Shown here: positions 6,503-12,608 of the stretch, piece after piece
Numbering within the stretch: position 1 is the first letter of the stretch
Layout: every line of letters starts with the position of its first letter
From: CAYFVR01 sp046541515
GTDB lineage: Bacteria; Desulfobacterota; Desulfobacteria; Desulfobacterales; Desulfococcaceae
NCBI GenBank assembly: GCA_046541515.1
Contig: JBKHDD010000111.1
Coordinates: forward strand, 1-15,926
Length of the DNA stretch: 15,926 nucleotides
Direction: 5' to 3'
The notes under the pieces: generated by a model
Seen by the model: only the letters and a program-made list of their open reading frames with translations
What the model was told of the DNA's origin: nothing
Database searches by the model: none
Position numbers and translations under genes: made by a program

Positions 6503-7063
6503 ATGAGCCAAACCGGCGAATCAACGGCCCGAACCGATGAACGATCCGATGAACGATTCGACGAACGAACCGATGGACGAACGGACCCAACCCAACGCCG
6601 ATTCCGGTGGGAACCGACGGTCCATCACGTCCTGCGGCTGTTCATGGGCGGCGTGTTCCTCTACGCCAGCTACGACAAAATCCTCAAACCCGCCGCCTTC
6701 GCCGAGGCGGTCTACAACTACCAGATCCTTCCCGACGCCGCCGTCAACCTGGCGGCCCTGACGCTGCCCTGGCTGGAATTCCTGCTGGGGGCCTGTCTGA
6801 TCGCCGGGGTCTGGATGCCCGGCGCGACGGCGATCTCCACGGGGTTGATGCTGGTTTTCGTCGCCTCGCTGGTCTACAACCAAATGCGCGGGCTGGACAT
6901 CCACTGCGGCTGTTTTTCCACCGAGATCACCGAAGGCCCGGCCGACGCCTGGACGGTGGTCCGGGACCTGATTTTTCTGGCGGCCTCGGCCTATCTGACC
7001 GTCCGCGTCTTTTGGCTTCGACCAGAGACGACGACCAAGCCGGACATCTCCCCGAACCATTGA
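6503..7063 (+). CDS. MauE/DoxX-like membrane protein with CGC motif
   Basis: A 186-residue membrane protein. Residues 1-38 are a hydrophilic N-terminal tail with a four-fold DERx repeat. Four hydrophobic segments follow (about 41-57, 82-101, 107-126 and 152-170). Between the third and fourth lies GLDIHCGCFSTEITEGP (Cys135, Cys137), the CGC motif of MauE-type proteins (methylamine utilisation, PF07291). MauE is thought to help form disulfides in methylamine dehydrogenase; relatives outside that pathway are widespread and act in thiol redox. No methylamine dehydrogenase gene is present here, so a thiol-redox partner role with the rhodaneses and thioredoxins is inferred. Ribosome site aaggag lies within the end of the previous gene. 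Confidence 0.82.
   Translation: MSQTGESTARTDERSDERFDERTDGRTDPTQRRFRWEPTVHHVLRLFMGGVFLYASYDKILKPAAFAEAVYNYQILPDAAVNLAALTLPWLEFLLGACLIAGVWMPGATAISTGLMLVFVASLVYNQMRGLDIHCGCFSTEITEGPADAWTVVRDLIFLAASAYLTVRVFWLRPETTTKPDISPNH
6536..6583 (+). repeat. Four-copy 12-base tandem repeat in coding sequence
   Basis: Four degenerate 12-base units, each close to gatgaacgattc, encode DERS, DERF, DERT and DGRT (residues 12-27 of the MauE-like protein). The repeat extends the cytoplasmic tail with alternating acidic and basic residues. Such repeats can change in copy number by slippage without breaking the frame. Confidence 0.85.
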
Positions 7064-7155
7064 CTCCTTTGGTTCGAAGCCGACCTTTCCGCGACGTTTG
7101 CGCGGTCTCGTTCATCGCGCCCGCCGTCCTGGACAAAAAGAGATCCGGCGACATC

Positions 7156-7184
7156 TTGACAACCGGTTTCTTCTGCACGATAAT
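7156..7184 (+). promoter_or_regulatory. Strong sigma70-type promoter of arsR
   Basis: A perfect -35 box TTGACA (7156-7161) is followed by exactly 17 bases and the -10 box GATAAT (7179-7184), one mismatch from consensus. It is placed 41 bases upstream of the arsR start codon. It is the best promoter in the window and should drive arsR, the ACR3 permease and possibly the DsbA-like gene. Confidence 0.8.
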
Positions 7185-7187
7185 ATT

Positions 7188-7210
7188 TTGTTAATTCGCT
7201 AGATGAACAA
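7188..7210. promoter_or_regulatory. Probable ArsR operator palindrome
   Basis: TTGTTAAT (7188-7195) and ATGAACAA (7203-7210) form an imperfect inverted repeat (7 of 8 positions) around a 7-base centre. It begins 3 bases after the -10 box, where a bound ArsR dimer would block transcription. Auto-repression relieved by As(III) is the established mode of ArsR; that this exact site is bound is inference. Confidence 0.5.
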
Positions 7211-7224
7211 TCGAAAGGCGAAAC

Positions 7225-7596
7225 ATGGAAGCGACCCTCGACATCGCGAAAGCCCTGGCCGACGGCAACCGAATGCGAGTGGTCGCGGCGCTGCTGGAAA
7301 GAGACGAGCTTTGCGTGTGCCAGATCGTCGAAATGCTCGGCTTGGCGACCGCCACCGTTTCCCGCCACATGCGCATCCTGCAAAACGCGCGTCTCGTGCG
7401 GAATCGCAAAGACGGGCGGTGGGTCTATTATCGCCATTCCGAATCCTTTCCCGCGCCGCTGCGCCGATGGCTCGCCGAATCGCTGTCGAGTTCGCCGGAA
7501 ATCCGGGCGGATCGGGCGCTTCTGGATCGAATCCTCGTCCGCGAACCCGAGGAACTGTGCCGGCGTCAAAAAACGCGGAAGGAATGCCCGGCTTGA
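7225..7596 (+). CDS. arsR: ArsR-family arsenite-responsive repressor
   Basis: A 123-residue winged-helix repressor of the ArsR/SmtB family. The start is fixed by gaaagg 7 bases upstream of the ATG. LDIAKALADGNRMRVVAALLE is the N-terminal helix pair. ELCVCQIVEMLGL (residues 28-40) carries the metal motif of helix 3 with Cys30 and Cys32. ATATVSRHMRILQNARLV (41-58) is the recognition helix, and RKDGRWVYYRH is the wing. The classic motif is CxCxxC; the third cysteine is a valine here. Two further cysteines near the C-terminus (Cys112, Cys121) could supply a ligand. It lies after a strong promoter and palindrome and ahead of the ACR3 permease gene. Confidence 0.93.
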   Translation: MEATLDIAKALADGNRMRVVAALLERDELCVCQIVEMLGLATATVSRHMRILQNARLVRNRKDGRWVYYRHSESFPAPLRRWLAESLSSSPEIRADRALLDRILVREPEELCRRQKTRKECPA

Positions 7597-7759
7597 ATCC
7601 AATGCCGTTCATTTCTCGATCAAAGGGCGGGGGCGTATCGCATGCGCCCTTGTCCATCCGGCGCCATCGTCCATTTGAAATCCAAAATGGAACAATTCCG
7701 ACCCGGCGCCGAAGCCATGGCGCGGATGAACCGTTCCAACCCAAAGGAGAACGCAACCC

Positions 7760-8845
7760 ATGGAAAATGAAAAAGACGCCGGCATCAGCTTCTTCGAGCG
7801 CAATCTCACGGTGTGGGTCGCGCTGTGCATGGTCGCGGGCGTGCTGATCGGAAAATTTCTTCCCGCCGTCCCGGCGGCGCTGGCCCGATTCGAATACGCC
7901 AACGTTTCCATTCCCATCGCGGTGTTGATCTGGCTCATGATCTATCCCATGATGATGAAGGTCGATTTCGCCAGCGTCAAAAACGTCGGCCGGAACCCGG
8001 CGGGACTTTATCTTACCTGGGTCGTCAACTGGCTGGTCAAGCCCTTTACCATGTTCGGCATCGCCGCGCTGTTTTTCCACGTCATTTTCGAGCCCTTGAT
8101 TTCGCCCGATCTGGCCCGGGACTACCTGGCCGGCGCCGTGTTGCTGGGCGCCGCGCCCTGCACCGCCATGGTCTTCGTCTGGAGCCATCTCACCCGGGGC
8201 AACCCGGCCTACACGGTCGTCCAGGTGGCCACCAACGATCTGATCATCCTCGTGGCCTTCACCCCCATCGTGGGACTGTTGCTGGGCGTGGGCGGCATCG
8301 AGATTCCGTGGGACACGCTGTTTCTGTCGGTCTTCCTTTTCGTGGTCATTCCGCTGACGGCCGGCATCGCGACCCGTCATCTGGTGATCCAAAATCGGGG
8401 CGAAGATTACTTCAACCATTCCTTTCTGCCAAAGTTCAACAACATCACCATCGGCGGATTGCTGCTGACGCTGATTCTCATCTTCTCGTTCCAGGGCGAC
8501 GTGATCCTCGACAATCCCCTGCACATCGTTTTGATCGCCATTCCCCTGACCCTCCAGACGACCTTGATTTTCTTCATCGCCTATCTGGTGGCCCGATGGT
8601 TGCGGCTGCCCCATGACGTGGCCGCCCCCGGGGGCATGATCGGCGCCTCCAATTTCTTCGAGCTGGCCGTGGCCGTGGCCATCACCCTGTTCGGCCCGGC
8701 GTCGCCCGCGGTGCTGGCCACCATCGTCGGCGTTTTGGTGGAGGTTCCGGTCATGCTCTTCCTGGTCAAAATCGCCAACCGAACCCAATCCTGGTTTCCC
8801 GAGGGACACGGCGTCCCCGGAGGGAAGGAAATCCGGCATTCGTGA
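7760..8845 (+). CDS. acr3: ACR3-type arsenite efflux permease
   Basis: A 361-residue membrane protein with ten hydrophobic segments, matching the usual 340-370 length of bacterial ACR3. Family marks are IWLMIYPMMMKVDF (residues 57-70), the catalytic-cysteine motif LLGAAPCTAMVFVWSHLT (Cys134) in segment four, ATNDLIILVAFTPI, and GGMIGASNFFELAVAVAITLFG near segment nine. The conserved glutamate is in GVLVEVPVMLFLVK (Glu328). ACR3 exports arsenite, As(OH)3, driven by the proton gradient in exchange for As(III). The ATG follows aaaggaga (7742-7749). arsR is 163 bases upstream and the DsbA-like gene 69 bases downstream. Confidence 0.96.
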   Translation: MENEKDAGISFFERNLTVWVALCMVAGVLIGKFLPAVPAALARFEYANVSIPIAVLIWLMIYPMMMKVDFASVKNVGRNPAGLYLTWVVNWLVKPFTMFGIAALFFHVIFEPLISPDLARDYLAGAVLLGAAPCTAMVFVWSHLTRGNPAYTVVQVATNDLIILVAFTPIVGLLLGVGGIEIPWDTLFLSVFLFVVIPLTAGIATRHLVIQNRGEDYFNHSFLPKFNNITIGGLLLTLILIFSFQGDVILDNPLHIVLIAIPLTLQTTLIFFIAYLVARWLRLPHDVAAPGGMIGASNFFELAVAVAITLFGPASPAVLATIVGVLVEVPVMLFLVKIANRTQSWFPEGHGVPGGKEIRHS

Positions 8846-8914
8846 AAATTCCGGGGATTCTCCGCGCGTCGGGTCTTCCCCCAAAACCACTTTTTTCGAA
8901 AAGGAAAATCTCCG

Positions 8915-9499
8915 TTGCGAAAAGCCTGTTTCCTTCTATTTTTTCTGCTGGCATCGCTTTCTCCCTCGCCAAGCCCGGCGAAAGTCGAAGGCGTGTTTGT
9001 CCATGGGTCCGGTTGGATTGAAGTGATCGTCTTCAGCGATTACTTCTGCGGCGCCTGCCACGACATCGAGCCGGTTCTGGAGGAGGCCCTGACGGATTTG
9101 AGCGAGCTGGGCGCGAAGATCGTCTTCGTGGATTATCCGTCGGGCATGGCCGAAGCCGTCTTCTCCAAGTATTTTCTCTATTCCGCCAACGCGGACGGCC
9201 GCCTGTCGGAGATGTTGCGGACGCGCCGCGTTCTGTTCGAACTGGCCCAAAGCCAGGGGGTGAAAACGGAAAGAGAGCTGATTCGGGCGCTGGAAGGAGA
9301 GGGGGTCAAGCTCGAACCTCTCAAGGTGAATTCGATCCTTCGGCAGTGGAACGATTTGGTTCAACGCCACGAAATCATGACCACGCCGGCCTGCGTCATC
9401 TCCTGGCCGCCGAGGGAGGACCGGACGCTTGCCGGCGGCAACGCCATGGTCGAAGGTCTCGTGGAATTGCTCGGAGAGCTGGAGGGGAGCCGGGAATAA
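8915..9499 (+). CDS. Exported DsbA-like thioredoxin-fold protein
   Basis: A 194-residue protein starting at TTG, chosen because aaaagga (8899-8905) lies 9 bases upstream and the signal peptide follows directly (RKACFLLFFLLASLSPSPSP, likely cut near residue 22). The redox site VIVFSDYFCGACHDIEPVL (Cys45, Cys48; CGAC) follows the first strand. A helical insert covers about residues 76-150, and the cis-proline loop is IMTTPACVIS (Pro158). The order and length fit DsbA/Thioredoxin_4-type oxidoreductases, though the CGAC site differs from the common CPHC. It acts in the periplasm. Position directly behind acr3 ties it to the arsenic response, either as a partner of CcdA or as an oxidant. Confidence 0.82.
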   Translation: MRKACFLLFFLLASLSPSPSPAKVEGVFVHGSGWIEVIVFSDYFCGACHDIEPVLEEALTDLSELGAKIVFVDYPSGMAEAVFSKYFLYSANADGRLSEMLRTRRVLFELAQSQGVKTERELIRALEGEGVKLEPLKVNSILRQWNDLVQRHEIMTTPACVISWPPREDRTLAGGNAMVEGLVELLGELEGSRE

Positions 9500-9535
9500 G
9501 GGCCATCTGCCAAATTCTCCATACCGTCCCTGGGA

Positions 9536-9556
9536 GCGGCGAGTTGCACTCGTCGC
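9536..9556. repeat. Small REP-like palindrome
   Basis: GCGGCGAGT (9536-9544), loop TGC, and ACTCGTCGC (9548-9556) form a 9-bp stem with one G-T pair. Its build (short GGCGA-containing arms, 3-base loop) resembles the palindrome at 5851-5869. It lies in the gap behind the arsenic cluster. Confidence 0.4.
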
Positions 9557-9685
9557 CCGCTTCCGGCCGTGTTCCGATTCGACGAGTACAACCCGCCGTT
9601 CCCGGAGACACGGCAAAACGGGAATCGAAGGGCGATGGCTTCTCCCCTGAAAAACCATTTTACAGCGGGGCTTCATCCCGGTAAG

Positions 9686-9717
9686 CATGGAATCGGGTTG
9701 CGCCAACCGATTCCATG
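9686..9717 (+). promoter_or_regulatory. Long near-perfect palindrome before the ATPase gene
   Basis: The arm CATGGAATCGGGTTG (9686-9700) pairs with CAACCGATTCCATG (9704-9717) with a single unpaired base, leaving a 3-base loop. It ends 11 bases before the preferred ATG (9729) of the ATPase gene, next to its ribosome site. It could be an operator for a dimeric regulator or an RNA hairpin limiting translation. An in-frame ATG at 9687 lies inside it, and I prefer the later start. Confidence 0.5.
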
Positions 9718-9728
9718 GGAGAAACGGG

Positions 9729-11423
9729 ATGATCCAAACGGTTTCCTTGAAATATTTCAAGAAATTCCAGGAAGAAACCTTCGAGCTGGATGATCGGATC
9801 GTCCTTGCCGGACCCAACAATTCCGGAAAATCAACCCTCCTTCAGGCCATTTCCGTCTGGCGCCTCGCCCTTTCCCACTGGCAAATGGAGCGCGTTGGCA
9901 ACGGTTCCCGAAGCGAAGCGCGAACCGGCGTTCCCATATCCCGGAAGGCGTTCACGTCCGTCCCCTTGGGCGAAATGAATTTGTTGTGGACGGATCGGAA
10001 AACCGCTTTCGGCCGCGACGAAGCCAAAGGCAAAAAGCCGGGCCATCCCAAGGGAATTGAAATCCGGGTGGACGGAACGGACGGCCAAGGAAACCGGTGG
10101 AGCGTGGCCGTTTGGCTCCGGTTTTCCAGCAAGGAACAAATTTACGCGAAGGTAACCGGCGGAGACGGCGAACCCCTGACCGAGTTCCCGTTTTCCCTGG
10201 AAGAATTTCGCGTGGTTCATGTCCCACCGTTTTCCGGAATCGGCGCGGAAGAAACCCGGTATGACGCCGGGTATCGGAATCTGCTGATCGGGCAGGGCAA
10301 GCCGGGGGACATTCTTCGGAATCTATTGCTGGAAATCCACCAGGAGCACTCGGAAGGCTGGGCGGCGCTGGTGGATCAGGTCCGGGAGCTGTTCGGCTTT
10401 ACGTTGCTGGAACCCCGGTACGGGCCGCATGATCCATTCATTCGGGTGGAATACCGGGAATCCGGAGGGGATGGAAAACCGTTCGATTTGGCTTCGGCGG
10501 GAAGCGGTTTCCATCAGGTGCTCACGCTGTTTGGATTCCTCTACGCCCACTCCGCATCGGTGCTTCTGGTGGACGAACCCGACGCCCACGCCCATGTCCT
10601 GTTGCAACGGCAGGTTCTGGACCGGCTCCGGGAAGCGGCGCGGGAAATGGGCTGCCAACTGGTGATTTCCACCCATTCCGAGGTGCTGCTGGAGGATACC
10701 GCGCCCGCCAACATACTATCCTTTTACGGCCGGCCCCACCGGCTGCGGGTGAACTTTGAACGGGAGCAGGTCCGCGAAGTCTTGAAACGGCTCGCCGCCC
10801 GGGACATTCTGCTGGCCGAACGCGGGCGAAACATCCTTTACCTGGAGGATTTTTCCGATCTGAAAATCCTCACGGCTTTCGCGAAGGTTTTGGGGCATCC
10901 GGTCTACGAAAAGTTGAAAAACCCCTTTTTTCATCCCATGCGGGGAAGCAATCCGCGAGAGGCCCGGGGCCATTTCTTTGGGTTGAAGGCGATTTCTCCG
11001 AAAATTTCCGGGGCGGTGCTGCTGGATGGGGACAATCGAAATCTGCCGGATCACGAAGTGGCGGGGGAGAACCTGACGTTGCTCCGGTGGCGGCGGTATG
11101 AAATTGAAAATTATCTTTTGCATCCCGCCGTTTTGGAACGGTTCGTCCGGGAAACTTTATCCATTCAGGGAAAATCCGACCCGGACGCCGCCATGGCGTT
11201 TTTGAAATCCCAAATGCCGCCGGACGCCTGGGAGAACCCGAACGGGGAGAATGAATTTTTGGTTTCCGTCCCGGCGAGCAAGCGGTTGTTGCCGGAGTTC
11301 ATGAAAGCCGCCGGGCTTTCCATCGGGAAAAACGAATATTTCCAGATTGTTTTTCGGATGGAGGCGGGGGAGGTTCATGCGGAGGTGGTGGAGAAGTTGG
11401 AGGGGTTGCGCAAGGTTTTGTAG
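9729..11423 (+). CDS. OLD-like ATPase-TOPRIM nuclease (candidate defence protein)
   Basis: A 564-residue protein with an ABC-type ATPase and a C-terminal TOPRIM domain, the layout of OLD-family nucleases. Walker A is LAGPNNSGKSTLLQA (residues 26-40). The signature-like motif is ASAGSGFHQVL (255-265), Walker B is SVLLVDEPDAHAH (277-289), and the H-loop is LVISTHSEVL (His316). The TOPRIM acidic residues are seen in ILYLEDFSDLKIL (Glu373, Asp377) and GAVLLDGDNRN (Asp433, Asp435). RRYEIENYLLHP (455-466) is a motif shared with related TOPRIM proteins. No helicase (GajB) or second subunit is adjacent, so it may act alone. OLD proteins are known phage-exclusion nucleases; this role here is inferred. 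Start 9729 is preferred; an extra 14 codons upstream (ATG 9687) are possible. Confidence 0.85.
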   Translation: MIQTVSLKYFKKFQEETFELDDRIVLAGPNNSGKSTLLQAISVWRLALSHWQMERVGNGSRSEARTGVPISRKAFTSVPLGEMNLLWTDRKTAFGRDEAKGKKPGHPKGIEIRVDGTDGQGNRWSVAVWLRFSSKEQIYAKVTGGDGEPLTEFPFSLEEFRVVHVPPFSGIGAEETRYDAGYRNLLIGQGKPGDILRNLLLEIHQEHSEGWAALVDQVRELFGFTLLEPRYGPHDPFIRVEYRESGGDGKPFDLASAGSGFHQVLTLFGFLYAHSASVLLVDEPDAHAHVLLQRQVLDRLREAAREMGCQLVISTHSEVLLEDTAPANILSFYGRPHRLRVNFEREQVREVLKRLAARDILLAERGRNILYLEDFSDLKILTAFAKVLGHPVYEKLKNPFFHPMRGSNPREARGHFFGLKAISPKISGAVLLDGDNRNLPDHEVAGENLTLLRWRRYEIENYLLHPAVLERFVRETLSIQGKSDPDAAMAFLKSQMPPDAWENPNGENEFLVSVPASKRLLPEFMKAAGLSIGKNEYFQIVFRMEAGEVHAEVVEKLEGLRKVL

Positions 11424-11466
11424 GTAGTTCAGGGGGCAATCGACTCTTTGTGGTTGTTCGAGGAAT

Positions 11467-11903
11467 TTATGGCCAATGGAAGTCGGTTTTTAGTGGGTTC
11501 AGAATTTGAAGTCTTTCCTTGACCCGTAATCCATCCTGCATGTCTTCGGAGTAAAGAACCGTCGCCTTGGCATGTAACGCGCTGGAAACAATCAGGCTAT
11601 CCCAAAACGAAAAAAAATGGATCCCCCTCAAATAGGAGGCTTCCTCGATGATTCCCCGGTTAAAAGGAATCACCTCGTAGTTCTGAAAGAAGGAATCCAC
11701 AAGCTCTCGAATCTCCTCTTCCGTGGACACCTTTTTTCGCGTAAGATTGAAGCAGATTTCATTGATCACTTGGGTTCTGAGAACAAGGCTGCACGTGAGG
11801 AAAAGCTTCTTTGCGGCCTTATGCTTACGCTGATCTTGGCTTTCAATGAAGGCGTAGAGCCCCAGATGTTGGAATCCAGAAAAGCCCTTCCTTCACCGGC
11901 CAT
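11467..11903 (-). pseudogene. PIN-domain (VapC-like) toxin gene with frameshift
   Basis: Two adjoining frames give a whole PIN-domain RNase. The first starts at ATG 11903 with MAGEGRAFLDSNIW, carrying the first catalytic Asp. At a run of four C (11860-11863 on the + strand) the frame must shift to continue as LYAFIESQDQRKHKAAKKLF, then TQVINEICFNLTRKK, FFSFWDSLIVSSALHA, and YSEDMQDGLRV. Joined, the protein has about 145 residues and all four acidic residues expected in the active site. A two-base gain or one-base loss in the G-run explains the break. A GTG (11769) could make a 100-residue fragment without the first Asp, probably inactive. It overlaps the antitoxin gene by 11 bases. It may be a real inactivation or a sequencing error. 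Confidence 0.8.
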
Positions 11904-12108
11904 TGTAAATTTCCGATCGCCGGAAGGGCGTAAATTCCTTGACGGAGATTGGATTTTCAATCAGTTCCCGAACCCGATCCCGGCCGCTTTTTGGGTGTTC
12001 CTCGGTCAAAATAATGACCCGGACTCTACCATGGATTTGGTCCCGGCATTCTTCCGGCAGCTCAATCTTGCCGTCTACGACGGACGCTTGAAATTCCATT
12101 GCATTCAT
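11893..12108 (-). CDS. Antitoxin partner of the PIN toxin
   Basis: A 71-residue protein with a short beta-rich N-terminal part (MEFQASVVDGKIELPEECRD, then VRVIILTEE) and a charged C-terminal tail ending SEIYNGR. This shape, an AbrB-like or DUF104/DUF2281-like swapped-hairpin DNA-binding part plus a toxin-binding tail, is common in antitoxins of PIN toxins. The gene overlaps the toxin start by 11 bases, the classic layout. ggaggg lies 4 bases before the ATG at 12108; a second in-frame ATG at 12099 gives better spacing and may be the real start. Exact family assignment is uncertain. Confidence 0.75.
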   Translation of the reverse strand: MNAMEFQASVVDGKIELPEECRDQIHGRVRVIILTEEHPKSGRDRVRELIENPISVKEFTPFRRSEIYNGR

Positions 12109-12293
12109 GGCACCCTCCGCAAGTTGTTCTCATCTCAAGCTACATCTCTAATTTTCTTCCTTTTCTTTCGAAAGTCAATCCGGTGATGTTTGAAGAGGGC
12201 GGCGAGGCTATCCGCAAAACGCGGAAAAACTCATTTGACGGGCCTCCCCGTCGTTCCCTTTCTACCAGAAATTTGAAGCACTGGAGGTGTGGG

Positions 12294-12515
12294 ATGCAGG
12301 TTTTTACATGCTCGGAGGCCAGACAAAATCTTGCTTCCGTGCTGGAGCAGGCGGAAGCCACCGGCAAAGTCTTGATTCGAAGAAAAGACGGCGGAACGTA
12401 TGCCTTGACGTCGGAAAAAGTTGCCCGATTTCCTCTGGATGTTCCTGCCGTCAAAGCGAAAATCACGTCGAAGGAAATCGTGGATATCGTTCGAGCGGGA
12501 AGAGAGCGACCATAA
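12294..12515 (+). CDS. Orphan Phd/YefM-family antitoxin
   Basis: A 73-residue protein starting MQVFTCSEARQNLASVLEQA, the N-terminal DNA-binding fold of Phd/YefM antitoxins, then GKVLIRRKDGGTYAL and a C-terminal segment ending ITSKEIVDIVRAGRERP. ggaggt (12283-12288) precedes the ATG by 5 bases. Such antitoxins usually sit just before a toxin gene of the PIN or RelE type, but here only a terminator hairpin follows within 10 bases, and the next gene is on the other strand. It is therefore an orphan, perhaps after toxin loss, or a solitary regulator. It faces away from the PIN pair. Confidence 0.85.
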   Translation: MQVFTCSEARQNLASVLEQAEATGKVLIRRKDGGTYALTSEKVARFPLDVPAVKAKITSKEIVDIVRAGRERP

Positions 12516-12522
12516 AACGCAA

Positions 12523-12561
12523 AACGCCGGAAAAGCCCACCCAATGGGCCTTCCCGGCGTT
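12523..12561. terminator. Bidirectional terminator hairpin between convergent genes
   Basis: AACGCCGG (12523-12530) pairs with CCGGCGTT (12554-12561), and GCCCA (12535-12539) with TGGGC (12545-12549) inside it. The + strand continues attaatttt and the - strand ends ttttgcgtttt, so it can stop transcripts of both the antitoxin and the EF-G-like gene. Confidence 0.75.
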
Positions 12562-12583
12562 ATTAATTTTCAGCGATTGATCC

Positions 12584-12601
12584 GGCGGCAGCCGCCCCTA
12601 C
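12584..12601. repeat. REP-like palindrome sharing CGCCCCTAC
   Basis: GGCGGC (12584-12589), one A, and GCCGCC (12591-12596) form a short stem. The right side contains CGCCCCTAC (12593-12601), the same nine bases as at 5865-5873. It sits just behind the stop codon of the EF-G-like gene. Confidence 0.5.
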
Positions 12602-12608
12602 AAGAAAA

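Noticed and set aside
7199..8890. A 563-residue - strand frame opposite arsR and acr3
   Set aside because: It is rich in Asp/Gly/His/Arg, as expected of the antisense of GC-rich membrane protein genes, and has no motif.
12120..12180. TTGACT on the - strand as a promoter for the PIN antitoxin-toxin pair
   Set aside because: The 17-base spacing leads to AAAATT, only a half match to the -10 consensus.
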